From NCBI GenBank assembly GCA_903951425.1, contig CAJBBX010000071.1, positions 1-64,000 on the forward strand: a DNA stretch of 64,000 nt, given 5' to 3'. The stretch is from an uncultured Chthonomonas sp. (GTDB lineage Bacteria > Armatimonadota > Chthonomonadetes > Chthonomonadales > CAJBBX01). Within the stretch, counting starts at the first letter, position 1, and each line of letters opens with the position of its first letter. The position numbers and the translations under genes were made by a program. The notes beneath the pieces were generated by a model. It did no database searches, was not told the DNA's origin, and saw nothing but the letters and a program-made list of their open reading frames with translations. This document shows positions 45,190 to 54,413 of this stretch, piece by piece.

Positions 45190-46287
45190 CTACTCCATCT
45201 CGTCGATCTCATACTCCGGCACGCCAAGCCCGGCGGCCGTACATTGGCGCACCTGCTCGTAGGGATCCTTGCCGTGCAGGCGCTCGAAGAGGTGCCCCGT
45301 CTCGCCCAGCGGGCGGAACTGGTCAGGCACCGTGCATGCGATCAGATCCTCCGCTCGCACCATGTCCAGCGAGGCCTGCTCGATGGCCACGATGTTGTCG
45401 GCCTGCAGGATGCCGATGTCCGGCACAAGCGGCCGGGTGGAGAAGCCCCAGCAGTCACAGAGCGGCGTGACATTCATCAGCAGCGTCATGTAGGTGACGT
45501 CGCCGGGCCCAAACGAGCCGAGGACGGAGCGGCAGACGGCGGCCATACCGGCCTGGAACTTCTGGAACTTGCCCTCCGGGTGGTCCATGGTCAAGGCGCC
45601 CGTCGGGCACGACCGTGTGCAGTGAAGGCAGTAACGGCAGTGGTGGGCGTTGATGCCCAACTGCCCCTCGCTGTTGAAGGCCACCGCGCCGGTGGGACAC
45701 CCGGCGACGCACTGCTCACAGTGAGTGCAGAGGTCGGCCTGCCAGTCGAAGTGGCTGCCCATGAGCGCATGGATCTTCCCGCGCGTCCCGTAACTCACGC
45801 AGCCCATGGCGATGTTCTTGATGGCCCCGCCGTAGCCCGTGCAGCCGTGGCCCTTGCCGTGGCTCAGCACGATGAGCGCATCGGCGTCCACGATGTTGCC
45901 CGACACCTCGATGGTCTCGAGGCCCGGAACCGACGTCTCGCGCACGTACTTGTACTTGTCGTGTTCGCCGCCGGCGCCCACCACGCGAGCTCCCACCACC
46001 TCCGGCGTGTAGCCCCGCGCCACGGCGGCGTCCGTCGAGAAGGAGCCGTCGGCCAAGAACGGATGCCCTCCGGCCTTGCGCACGGCATCCACCACCATGC
46101 GGACGAAGAGCGGATGGATGGTGTAGAAGCCGATGTCGCCTCCCACGTGCATCTTGATGCAGACGCGCTTGCCGGCGAAGCGGTCCTCGAGCTTGCAGGC
46201 GGCCAGCATACGGCCGAACTTCGCGGGCAACGAGGCGTTGCGGTCGATGCGATCCACATGCGCAGAGACAAAACGTACGGTGTTCAC
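45190..46287 (-). CDS. DUF362 protein with two [4Fe-4S] ferredoxin motifs
   Basis: A 365-aa protein. The DUF362 domain fills most of the chain (VCIKMHVGGDIGFYTIHP, GHPFLADGSF, DADALIVLSHGKGHGCTGYG, GAIKNIAMGCVS). Two ferredoxin clusters are inserted: C187-C190-C193-C197P and C217-C220-C223-C227P. These proteins are thought to take part in electron transfer, but no reaction is established. GTG 46287 follows GGGGGAG; the frame is open to 46674 but has no site there. Confidence 0.85.
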   Translation of the reverse strand: MNTVRFVSAHVDRIDRNASLPAKFGRMLAACKLEDRFAGKRVCIKMHVGGDIGFYTIHPLFVRMVVDAVRKAGGHPFLADGSFSTDAAVARGYTPEVVGARVVGAGGEHDKYKYVRETSVPGLETIEVSGNIVDADALIVLSHGKGHGCTGYGGAIKNIAMGCVSYGTRGKIHALMGSHFDWQADLCTHCEQCVAGCPTGAVAFNSEGQLGINAHHCRYCLHCTRSCPTGALTMDHPEGKFQKFQAGMAAVCRSVLGSFGPGDVTYMTLLMNVTPLCDCWGFSTRPLVPDIGILQADNIVAIEQASLDMVRAEDLIACTVPDQFRPLGETGHLFERLHGKDPYEQVRQCTAAGLGVPEYEIDEME

Positions 46288-46658
46288 CCTGTACTCCCCC
46301 TTTGAGGCTGGCCTTCTCCGGGGTATCGTCCCACAGATCGGCGCTTCCTGCCCGGTATTGGACAGATTGGCGGTAGATTCCTTTAGCGGTGGCCGCGCCC
46401 GGCGCGATAGGGCCACTGATCGGGCGTCGCTCGACGCATACCGCGCCCGAGTAGAGGGAGGACCTAGCGATGATTGACCGATTCCTCGACACCAGCCGCC
46501 AGCCCCGCCTGGCCTGACGCCGCCGCCCGAACAGGGCTCCCCTACGCACCCATTCCGGTCGCCGGCATGTCCGGCGCCGAACGGGCTCACCCCACTGGGC
46601 GGCAGCGTCTCCTCGCAGGAGCACGCCGTTTTGGCCAACCCAGCAAAGGGAGAGACCG
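46288..46658. other. Divergent intergenic region, DUF362 to sigma factor
   Basis: 371 bp between the two divergent starts. It holds a 15-codon reading frame (46470-46517) with a strong ribosome-binding site. No consensus promoter could be placed with confidence. Confidence 0.4.
46470..46517 (+). CDS. Possible 15-aa leader peptide ahead of the sigma factor gene
   Basis: ATG at 46470 preceded by GAGGGAGGA (about eight bases spacing) opens MIDRFLDTSRQPRLA and stops at TGA 46515-46517. It lies 141 bp before the sigma factor TTG. The good site is the only evidence; it may be a leader peptide or chance. Confidence 0.3.
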   Translation: MIDRFLDTSRQPRLA

Positions 46659-47183
46659 TTGCCCCACGAACCATACCAGCGCGCCCGCCAGGGCGACCCG
46701 CGCGCCATCATCCAGGTAACCGAAATGGTCCGCCCCCGCCTCCGGGGCATGGCGCGCCACTACGCCCGAGTGACCGGCGAGGAAGCCGACGACCTGCAGC
46801 AGGAGGCCTGGGCCGGCCTGCTGGAGGCATTGCCCGACCTGGACGTTACTATCGGCAGCCCCGAGCAGTTCCTGATTCGCCACGCCAGGTGGCGGCTCCT
46901 GGACGCCGTCCGACGCCGCCGCGTACGCCGCATGGAGCCGCTGCCCGAATCTGACGACACACCCAGTCCGCACGGCAACCCCGAGGCCGTGATCGAGCGC
47001 GTCGCCGCCCGCGAGTTCCTCCAGAGCCTCCAGGGAGCCCAGCGCGCCGTGCTGGCGCAACTCATGGCCGGGCGCACCTGGCGCGAAGCGGGCGACGCGC
47101 TGGGCTGCAGCTCGGCTAACGTGGCGTACCACATGCGCCGCATTCGCCGCCGCTACGCCGAATGGGAGGCGCCGCCGGTGTAG
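46659..47183 (+). CDS. ECF-like RNA polymerase sigma factor
   Basis: A 174-aa sigma-70-family protein. Region 2 (about 20-90) includes ADDLQQEAWAGLLEAL and FLIRHARWRLLDAVRRRRVRR. Region 4 (about 110-165) has LQGAQRAVLAQLMAGRTW and the helix-turn-helix WREAGDALGCSSANVAYHMR. Regions 1 and 3 are absent, as in ECF factors. TTG 46659 follows GGGAGAG. No anti-sigma factor gene is adjacent. Convergent with the first SBBP gene 87 bp away. A 3' copy lies at 51100-51347. Confidence 0.85.
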   Translation: MPHEPYQRARQGDPRAIIQVTEMVRPRLRGMARHYARVTGEEADDLQQEAWAGLLEALPDLDVTIGSPEQFLIRHARWRLLDAVRRRRVRRMEPLPESDDTPSPHGNPEAVIERVAAREFLQSLQGAQRAVLAQLMAGRTWREAGDALGCSSANVAYHMRRIRRRYAEWEAPPV

Positions 47184-47209
47184 CCGCCGTGGGGCGGGAC
47201 GACGCCAGG

Positions 47210-47241
47210 GCGCCCCCGTTGCCGGAAGCCTCCGGGGGCGC
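47210..47241. terminator. Bidirectional terminator between sigma factor and first SBBP gene
   Basis: GCGCCCCCG (47210-47218) and CGGGGGCGC (47233-47241), a perfect 9-bp stem followed by TTT on the plus strand. The same hairpin recurs at 51371-51402 in the duplicated segment. Confidence 0.7.
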
Positions 47242-47269
47242 TTTGGCATCCTGTTCGAGTGCGATGCCG

Positions 47270-50233
47270 CTACGGCGATACGGTCAGCGTGCCCGTGCTG
47301 CCCGCGGCTGCAAAGGCCGCGTCACCGGCGAAGGACATGGCCTCTGCCAGGGCGCCGGCTGATGCCGGAGTGAAGCTCCGGTAGGCCTTGCCGCCGCTGT
47401 CGGTCGTCGCCGAACCCACGGCCGTGCCTGCCACGTTGAAGGTGATCGACTTGCCGGGGATGGGGATCAGGTCGCCGTTGCGCCGGTAGTCGTACAGGTA
47501 ACAGGTGAGCCTGGTGGCTTGGTTGCGGGTCGCGCCGTGGCTGTGGACCCAGATGCAGTTGCGGGCGAGGGTATTGACCGTCAGAGCGCCGGCGCCCTGC
47601 GACGCCGGGTAACCGCCGCCGCCCGCCCAGTCCACCGTCGTCGTGTGCGCGCCGGCGGCCATAGCGCCGGGGACGGCGTAGGCGTACGTGGCCTTGCCGT
47701 AGGCCCCGGCGGTGAGCGGGAAGCTGCCGACAGCGCCTCCATCGACCTTCAGTGTCAACTGCCTACCCGTGAGCCCGCTCATCGACTTGCCGTCCCACAG
47801 GTACGCCACGACGACCGTCGACTGGCCGGCAATGGCGGTGGCCGGCAGGACGGTGACCTTGGACGCGACCGTTACCGTCAGCGCTCCGGAGCCCGAGGAG
47901 GCCGAATGCGTGGCGTCACCGGCGAATGCGGCGCCGATGGTGGTGTTCGCCTGGCCCACGGGGATGTCCCAGTAGTAGTCAGCGACGCCCGAACCGTCGG
48001 TCAGCCTGCCGATGGTAGTTGCGTCCGGCATTGTGAAGGTGACCGTCTTCCCCGGCACGCCGCTGCCGCCCGCAGTAAGAGTGGCAGTGATGTACATCCG
48101 CTCGCCCACCTGGCCTGTTACGCCATCCACCGCCAGGGCCGTCGGGGCGATGGTATGAAACGTGAGGCTGACGACGAAGGCGTCGTTGCTGCCGTTCTGC
48201 GAGACATCGTGCGCACCGGCGCTGGTGGGGAACCCGGCTGATGCCGTGTAACCGGTCACGTAGAGGGCGCCCAGAGCATCGATGGCGATGCCCTGTGCGA
48301 GATCCTCAACATCACCTCCCAGGTATGTGCTGCCGTCCAGGCCTGTCCCGTCGGCGCTCAACCTTATGACGAAAGCGTCATTGCCGCCATTGTGCGTCGT
48401 GTCGAATGCGCTTGCGGTAGTGGGAAAGTCGATTGACGTAGAGCGGCCCGTCACGCCGGCAATGCCGGCGCTGTCAACGACGATGCCGGTGGCGACGTCC
48501 TTGCCGCTGCCACCCACGTAGGTGCTGTAGACAAGGCTCGCGCCGTCGGAGCTCAACCTGGTCACGACGGCGTCCTCGAGACCGGCGTTCGTTCTGTCGT
48601 AGGCGCCGGCGGTCGTGGGAAAGTCGGTCGACGCCGAGAGGCCCGCCACAGTGACCGTACCTGTGGCATCGGCTTCGATGTCGGACCCGTAGTCCGTGCC
48701 GCTACCGCCCAGATAGGTGCTGTAGACCAGGCTCGCACCGTCGGAGCTGACTTTTGCGATGAACGTGTCGTCCAGTCCATTGAACGTAGTGTCGAATGAG
48801 CCGGCGGTGGTCGGGAAGCCGCTGGATGTCGTGTTTCCGGTGATGTACGCCGCACCGGCGCTATCCAGGGCGATGGCGTTGGCGATGTCAATCCCGCTGC
48901 CGCCCAGATACGTGCTGAAGACCAGGGCCTTGCCGTCAGCCCTAAGCTTGGCGACAAAGACATCCGCGTTGCCATTGGCACTCGTGTCAAACGCCCCGAC
49001 GGTCGTGGGGAAGCCGGTCGGCCGCGCACAGCCCGTGACAGTGGCTGCGCCTGTGCTGTCCAGGGCGACACCGTAACCGAGGTCGGACCCAGTCCCGCCC
49101 AGAAAGGTGCTATAGACAAGAGAGGATCCGTCAGCGTTGATTTTTGTGACAATGACATCATTATTACGATTATGACTTGTGTCAATCGCACCAACTGTGG
49201 TTGGGAAGGCGGTCGACTGCGTCGAGCCCGTCACGGTGGCAGCGCCGGCGCTGTCCACGGCGATGCCATAGCCGACATCGCTACTGCTGCCGCCCAGATA
49301 GGTGCTGTAGACGAGGCTCGCGCCGTCCGCCGCGAGTTTCGTGATGAAGACATCCTCAAGGCCGCCCGATGACGTATCGTACGCGCCACCCGTGGCGGGG
49401 AAGTCAGTCGACACTGCGGACCCGGTGACGTAGGCGGCGCCGACGCTGTCGAGGGCGATGCTGCGGGCCTGATCGTCGCCTACCCCACCGATGAATGTGC
49501 CGAACTCCACGACCGGGTCCACCACCAGCGGCCGCGTTGCGTCATACCGCGCCACCTGGAGCGCGACCGTGCTCCGCTCAAGCACAAAGGAGCAGGCGAC
49601 CTGCTTGCGCACGCCGTTGAGGGTCTGGTAGGCGAAAGGCCGGTTCAGGGCAACATCGCCGCAGTCAGTTGAGGCGATGATCCGTCCACCTACGGTGCGG
49701 AGCGATCTCGCACCGGAGACGGCCATGCGGATGCGCGACGGGTCGGCGCCGGGCTTCAGCACGAAGTCATACTCCAGGGTGCGGGACCTGCCCGCGCCAT
49801 AGGTGACGAGGTCGATGCCCGGATAGACGCCGGCGATCCTCACCCGTGAGTAGGTGGGGATGCTCGTGCGCCACTGCTTCGGATCGTTGCCGATGAAGTA
49901 GTTGACGATGCCGGGCTGCCTGCCAAGGCCGTACGCGATGGCTCCAGCGTTCGAGCCCTGGAGCCTGAGGCGCAGCGCTGTAGCCCGGTCGCCCTTCGTC
50001 AGGGAGAGGACGACCTCGCGGTTCGTCAGGAAGAGCGTGCCGTCGCCGGATCGGGCCACAAACTTCACCTGCGAGGGGAAATGCCCTGTGTTCTGCTCGA
50101 ACGTCAGGGGAGTATCCAGCATCCGCGGTGCGCGAGGGGCCGCGGTCGGGGCCGCGCCGGCCGATACGGCAAGCGCGAGTAGGGCGGCCGGGCACGCAAA
50201 CGCGCGCCGACGTTGGGGAGATGAGAGTGCCAT
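47270..50233 (-). CDS. Exported SBBP seven-repeat protein 1
   Basis: A 987-aa protein. A signal peptide (about 1-28) is followed by the conserved N-terminal domain of such proteins (about 40-245: FEQNTGHFPSQVKFVAR, GIVNYFIGND, YSRVRIAGVYPGIDLV, LEYDFVLKPGADPSRIRM). Then come seven SBBP repeats of about 52 aa (GxDxGxGIAxDSxGxxYVTG, FPTTxGAxD, STYLGG), enough for one seven-bladed propeller. Three Ig-like domains complete the C-terminus (GVPGKTVTFTMPD, MSGLTGRQLTLKVDGG, IPGKSITFNVAG). Probably a surface or extracellular binding protein. A GAGAAAGG site precedes ATG 50233. Confidence 0.85.
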   Translation of the reverse strand: MALSSPQRRRAFACPAALLALAVSAGAAPTAAPRAPRMLDTPLTFEQNTGHFPSQVKFVARSGDGTLFLTNREVVLSLTKGDRATALRLRLQGSNAGAIAYGLGRQPGIVNYFIGNDPKQWRTSIPTYSRVRIAGVYPGIDLVTYGAGRSRTLEYDFVLKPGADPSRIRMAVSGARSLRTVGGRIIASTDCGDVALNRPFAYQTLNGVRKQVACSFVLERSTVALQVARYDATRPLVVDPVVEFGTFIGGVGDDQARSIALDSVGAAYVTGSAVSTDFPATGGAYDTSSGGLEDVFITKLAADGASLVYSTYLGGSSSDVGYGIAVDSAGAATVTGSTQSTAFPTTVGAIDTSHNRNNDVIVTKINADGSSLVYSTFLGGTGSDLGYGVALDSTGAATVTGCARPTGFPTTVGAFDTSANGNADVFVAKLRADGKALVFSTYLGGSGIDIANAIALDSAGAAYITGNTTSSGFPTTAGSFDTTFNGLDDTFIAKVSSDGASLVYSTYLGGSGTDYGSDIEADATGTVTVAGLSASTDFPTTAGAYDRTNAGLEDAVVTRLSSDGASLVYSTYVGGSGKDVATGIVVDSAGIAGVTGRSTSIDFPTTASAFDTTHNGGNDAFVIRLSADGTGLDGSTYLGGDVEDLAQGIAIDALGALYVTGYTASAGFPTSAGAHDVSQNGSNDAFVVSLTFHTIAPTALAVDGVTGQVGERMYITATLTAGGSGVPGKTVTFTMPDATTIGRLTDGSGVADYYWDIPVGQANTTIGAAFAGDATHSASSGSGALTVTVASKVTVLPATAIAGQSTVVVAYLWDGKSMSGLTGRQLTLKVDGGAVGSFPLTAGAYGKATYAYAVPGAMAAGAHTTTVDWAGGGGYPASQGAGALTVNTLARNCIWVHSHGATRNQATRLTCYLYDYRRNGDLIPIPGKSITFNVAGTAVGSATTDSGGKAYRSFTPASAGALAEAMSFAGDAAFAAAGSTGTLTVSP

Positions 50234-50583
50234 GGGCGCCTTTCTCTTACAGAGTATAGGTCGGCTGATGGGAGGTGGCTCTCTGCGCTGAGATCACCCA
50301 CTGGGGGCCCGAAGGACGGGCTCGCGCGCATGTTCGGCACGGGGCCACCGATCTAGCGGCGCGCCCACGGCGGATATCATACCGCAGCCTACACGATAAG
50401 GTCGCACATTCGATTGGATTTCACTGGTGTGCAAAGTGCACAAAAAGTGCAGCTTTGCGGCCGACGCGCCGAGGCCGATGGGCTCGGCGTGAGTGGCGGC
50501 GTGCCCGGTCGGCGGCAACGGTGCCGACGCGTCGTATGGGCCGTGTGCGTCCGGCTCTGCTTGCCCGCCGCCTCGCCGATGCC
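50234..50583. other. Intergenic region upstream of SBBP protein 1
   Basis: 350 bp with no gene. It contains short repeats around GTGCAAAGTGCAC (about 50430) and a hairpin CGCCGAG (50467-50473) / CTCGGCG (50483-50489) that could end the broken DUF11/CARDB gene. Minus-strand TATACT and TATGAT boxes occur, but no full promoter is clear. Confidence 0.35.
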
Positions 50584-51099
50584 CTATGATAGGCGGGCGC
50601 CTACCACGTTGTTGTCCTTGGTTCGCTCCGGGACCACACCGCCGGGATCGATTACGGCAACAACGTAGAGGCCGGTAGCGTCGTCGCCGCGCTCGAGCGG
50701 CGCCGCCAGGCCGGCGAGGAACGAGCGACCCTTGGACAGCGCAGGCACGGCCACTTCCTGGAGCAGTTGCGACATGGCGACCACCAGGCGGGGGCCTGAG
50801 GAGAGGCAGAACCGCACCAGGCACGGCGCCGACGGCCGCTCGCCTGTGTTGGCGACCTCGAGGACGCCTTCGATGCCGGCCCGCAGGTTTGCGCCGGCGC
50901 CTGACGAGTGCTGCTCTATCCCGCGCCAGGTTCCCGCAAGGTCCGCCAGCGCGACCGCCAACTGCGGCGGGCTGTAGGCGCTGATGTTATTGGCCGTTGA
51001 GGGATCGGGTTCATAACCACGCACGACGGCCGCAAACGCGAAGTCGTCAATCCGGTTCAGCTGCAGCGAGACCTCCACGGTCGCCTTGGCGCCGCCCGA
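50584..51099 (-). pseudogene. 5'-truncated DUF11/CARDB-type exported protein fragment
   Basis: The open frame starts without a start codon at the junction with the sigma fragment near 51100. It encodes a typical end of a DUF11-like domain (GAKATVEVSLQL, then GYEPDPSTANNIS) and one CARDB-like domain ending VVAVIDPGGVVPERTKDNNV. The first in-frame start (GTG 51078) lies inside a beta-domain and no signal peptide remains. I read it as the 3' remnant of a larger surface-protein gene cut by the duplication. Confidence 0.55.
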
Positions 51100-51347
51100 A
51101 GCCGCTGCCCGAGACCGACGACACTCCCAGCCCCCACGGTAACCCCGAAGCCGTGATTGAGCGCGTGGCCGCTCGGGAGTTCCTCCAGAGCCTAAAGGGA
51201 GCCCAGCGCGCCGTGCTGGCGCAGCTCATGGCCGGGCGCACCTGGCGCGAAGCCGGCGACGCGCTGGGGTGCAGCTCCGCCAATGTGGCGTACCACATGC
51301 GCCGAATCCGCCGCCGCTACGCCGAATGGGAGGCGCCGCCGGTGTAG
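51100..51347 (+). pseudogene. Duplicated 3' fragment of the ECF-like sigma factor gene
   Basis: These 248 bases match 46936-47183 with 22 substitutions and no gap. They encode residues 94-174, the region 4 half, with only two amino-acid changes (Ser to Thr, Gln to Lys). The region 2 half is missing; the break is at 51100. The frame continues upstream to an ATG at 50997 through antisense of the truncated DUF11/CARDB gene, so a fused product of 116 aa is conceivable but unlikely. Confidence 0.85.
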
Positions 51348-51370
51348 GCTACGGGGCCCGACAAAACCAA

Positions 51371-51402
51371 GCGCCCCCGTTGGCCGAAGCCTCCGGGGGC
51401 GC
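51371..51402. terminator. Bidirectional terminator, copy in the duplicated segment
   Basis: GCGCCCCCG (51371-51379) and CGGGGGCGC (51394-51402), identical arms to the hairpin at 47210-47241, between the sigma fragment and SBBP protein 2. Confidence 0.65.
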
Positions 51403-51434
51403 TCTTGAGTATGCGGCCGTGCCCGCTGGTGGGC

Positions 51435-54413
51435 CTACGGCGCGACGGTGAGTGTGCCGCCGCCGCTGCCGGCGTTGTACTCGGCGTCCGCCGCGAAGGT
51501 CACGTCAAACGGGAAGGCACCGGCCGAAGCCGGAGTGACCGAAACCGTGGCCTTGCCCGATGCGTCACTGGTGACCGTGCTGTCCAGCACCGCGCCGGCG
51601 CACTGGAACCGGAGCGACTTGCCGCTGACAGGCGTCAGCGTCCCGTTCTTCTGGTACCAGTAGAAGTAGGCGATGACGGTGCCGGCCGCGCCCACCTTGC
51701 CGGTCCGGTTGATCGTGTAGATGTAGACGTTCCGCTTGGCTGCAACGGTGAGGTTGGCCGTACCGCTGGATGCGGCGTACGAGGCATCGCCGGCGAACCG
51801 GGCGTTGATCGCGTAAGTCCCAGAGGTGGCCGGAGCCGTGACGGCGAGGGTGCCCTTGCCTGCGGCGTCGGTGAGGGCCGATGCCGGTGTCCATGCGCCG
51901 CCGTGGAACTGGAACTCGAGCGACTTGCCCGCGATGCCCGACCGGTCCTGCAGTTGCAGGTAGGCCGACAGGTTCAACCCGTCGCCGGGACCGGCCGTGC
52001 AGTCCTGCGCGAGGACCGTGGTCGCAGTAAGATAAGTGGTCGACAGCGTGCCTGAGCCGCTCGCGGCCGGATAGCCCGCCGCCGCCTCGAAGCGGCAGGC
52101 CACCGTGTGAGACCCGGCCGACGGAGCCACGATGGTGAGCGTGGCGTAGCCCGCTACGCTGGTGAGTACCTCCGAGTTCGTCCAGCTGCCGGCGTCGATG
52201 CTGAACTGAAGCCGTTGCCCGCCGATGGCCGCGCCGCCCGCCTCGGTCAGCCGGCCGCGCAGCGAGATGCGGCTTCCGGCCGTGGCATTGAGGCTGTCCA
52301 CAGCCAGCGCGGGAGGCGGTGGGCCGAGGACGAACTTGGATACGAACCCATCGTCGCCGCCCACAGCGGTCGTCCGGAATGCACCGGCGGTCGCGGGAAA
52401 TGCGATGCCGGCGTTGCCGCAGACATACACCGCGCCTCCGGCGCCGAGAGCCAGACTGCACGCGGCATCCGTCTGTGTTCCGCCAAGGTAGGTGCTGTAG
52501 ATCAGGGCCGTACCGGTGGCGTTCAGCCTCGTCAAGTAGGCATCGCTGACGCCTTTGCGCACGGACTGGAAGGCATCGGGGGTCGTCGCGTAATCGGCGC
52601 TCTGGGTCTCGCCGCATAGGGTGACCGCACCGGTGGCATCCACGGCGGAGCCCAGGAGCTCCTCGAACCCTGTGCCGCCGACGAGAGTGCTATAGACCAG
52701 TCCGGAGCCGGCGGGGTTCAGCTTCGATACGAAAACATCGCCCGCTCCAATGATATCGGTCTGGTACGCACCGGGTGTCGTCGGATACCCCGGTTGCGAG
52801 GCGTTGCCGCTGACAGCCGCCTGGCCCGCGGCATCCACCGCAAGGCCGACCCCGTAGTCGAGGCCGGAGCCTCCCAGGTAGGTGCTGTACACGAGAGCCG
52901 TGCCCTGATCGTTCAGTTTGGTCACAAAAGCATCGCTGCCGCCCCCGAACACGGTCTGGTAGGCGCCCGGCGTCGTCGGGAACGCGCTACTGATGGTGAA
53001 CCCGCCGACGTAGGCAGCACCAGATGCGTCAACGGCGATTCCGGTGGCCTCGTCGTCGTCCGAGCCGCCTAGGTAGGTGCTGTAGAGCAGGGCGGCGCCG
53101 CCGGAGTTGAGCTTCGTTACGACAACGTCGGCCCTGCCGCCGGCGAAGTCGCGCTGAAACGCGCCGACCGTCGTGGGATAGCCCACGTTGTTCGCGTAGC
53201 CGCAGACGTACACCGATCCGGCAGCGTCCACGGCGACCGCTTCGGAGTAGTCGCGGTTGACGCCGCCCAGATAGGTGCTGAAGACAAGGGTCGACCCTGT
53301 GGGGTTCAGCTTCACAACGAAGCCGTCCCTGCGCCCCCCAAAGGCGCGTTGGTAGGCGCCGGGCGTCGTTGGGAAATCCGAGCTTGTCGTCTCGCCGCAG
53401 ACGTAGGCGGCGCCTACGGCATCGACTGCGATTCCTTTGGCATAGTCGCCGTCAAGCCCTCCGATGTAGGTGCTGTAGACCAGCCCGGCGCCTGCGGCGT
53501 TCAGCTTCGTGACGAACGCATCACCGAAGCCGCCGTCAGCCGCATGGGCGGTCTGATACGCGCCCGGCGTCGCCGGGAAGTCGTCTCCACTGGTCGCGCC
53601 GCAGACATACGCTGCGCCGGCCGCATCCACGGCGATGCCGTAGGCGTAGTCGTTGCTTGTGCTCCCGAGGTAGCTGCAGTACTCCAGCGTCGGGTCAACC
53701 ACCAGCGGGCGCGTCGTGTCGTAGCGAGCTACCTGGAAGGAAACCGTGGTCCGCTCCAGTCTGAAGGAGCAGGCCACTCGCTGTCGCGCGCCGTTGATGG
53801 TCTGGTAGGCGTACGGCCTGTTCAGGACGACATCGCCGCACTCGGTGGATGCGATGAGCCTGCCGCCGACGGCGCGCAGCGACTTCGCACCCGAGGCCGC
53901 CACGCGAATCCTTCCGGGATCGGCTCCCGGCTTCACTACAAAGTCATACTCCAGTGCGCGCCCATTGCCCGCACCATAATAGACCAGGTCGATGCCGGGG
54001 TAGACGCCTGCCAACTTTACGCGGGAGTAGGTAGGCACATTGGTGCGCCACTGCCTCGGATCGCTGCCGTCGAAGTGGTTCACGATGCCTGACTGCTTAC
54101 CGAGACCAAAGGCCTGGGCCGTCCCCTTTGCGCCATGCAGCTTCAGGCGCAACGTAGCCTCCTTGCCGCACCTCCTCAGTGCAAGGACCGCTTCGCGCCG
54201 GGTCAGGAAGAGCGTGCCGCCGCTGGTGCGCGCGACGAACTGCACTTCGCCGGGGTAGTGGCCGGTGTTCTTCTCGAAGCTCATGGGCAGGCTAGTCAGG
54301 CGCGGCGTCCGGATCGCCGCCGTTTGGGCTGCGCCAGCCGAAACGGTCAGCGCGAGAGCAAGCGCGGCAGGACACGCGCGCAGGATCCGGGGCAGGCTGG
54401 ACTGGTGCGGCAT
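51435..54413 (-). CDS. Exported SBBP seven-repeat protein 2
   Basis: A 992-aa paralogue of SBBP protein 1. Signal peptide about 1-29; the conserved N-terminal domain is clearly similar (FEKNTGHYPGEVQFVAR, GIVNHFDGSD, RVKLAGVYPGIDLV). Seven SBBP repeats follow (DYAYGIAVDAAGAAYVCG type, here often YVCG, with FPTTPGAYQ). The C-terminus has three Ig-like domains (GQRLQFSIDAGSW, GIAGKSLEFQFHGGAW, VSGKSLRFQCAG). ATG 54413 is chosen for GGAGGGAG upstream and the signal peptide; the frame extends to 54554 without support. Confidence 0.85.
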   Translation of the reverse strand: MPHQSSLPRILRACPAALALALTVSAGAAQTAAIRTPRLTSLPMSFEKNTGHYPGEVQFVARTSGGTLFLTRREAVLALRRCGKEATLRLKLHGAKGTAQAFGLGKQSGIVNHFDGSDPRQWRTNVPTYSRVKLAGVYPGIDLVYYGAGNGRALEYDFVVKPGADPGRIRVAASGAKSLRAVGGRLIASTECGDVVLNRPYAYQTINGARQRVACSFRLERTTVSFQVARYDTTRPLVVDPTLEYCSYLGSTSNDYAYGIAVDAAGAAYVCGATSGDDFPATPGAYQTAHAADGGFGDAFVTKLNAAGAGLVYSTYIGGLDGDYAKGIAVDAVGAAYVCGETTSSDFPTTPGAYQRAFGGRRDGFVVKLNPTGSTLVFSTYLGGVNRDYSEAVAVDAAGSVYVCGYANNVGYPTTVGAFQRDFAGGRADVVVTKLNSGGAALLYSTYLGGSDDDEATGIAVDASGAAYVGGFTISSAFPTTPGAYQTVFGGGSDAFVTKLNDQGTALVYSTYLGGSGLDYGVGLAVDAAGQAAVSGNASQPGYPTTPGAYQTDIIGAGDVFVSKLNPAGSGLVYSTLVGGTGFEELLGSAVDATGAVTLCGETQSADYATTPDAFQSVRKGVSDAYLTRLNATGTALIYSTYLGGTQTDAACSLALGAGGAVYVCGNAGIAFPATAGAFRTTAVGGDDGFVSKFVLGPPPPALAVDSLNATAGSRISLRGRLTEAGGAAIGGQRLQFSIDAGSWTNSEVLTSVAGYATLTIVAPSAGSHTVACRFEAAAGYPAASGSGTLSTTYLTATTVLAQDCTAGPGDGLNLSAYLQLQDRSGIAGKSLEFQFHGGAWTPASALTDAAGKGTLAVTAPATSGTYAINARFAGDASYAASSGTANLTVAAKRNVYIYTINRTGKVGAAGTVIAYFYWYQKNGTLTPVSGKSLRFQCAGAVLDSTVTSDASGKATVSVTPASAGAFPFDVTFAADAEYNAGSGGGTLTVAP

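Noticed and set aside
46936-51347. Duplicated sigma segments as ends of a mobile element
   Set aside because: No transposase or integrase lies between, and no terminal inverted repeats or target-site duplications were seen; a simple partial duplication explains the data.
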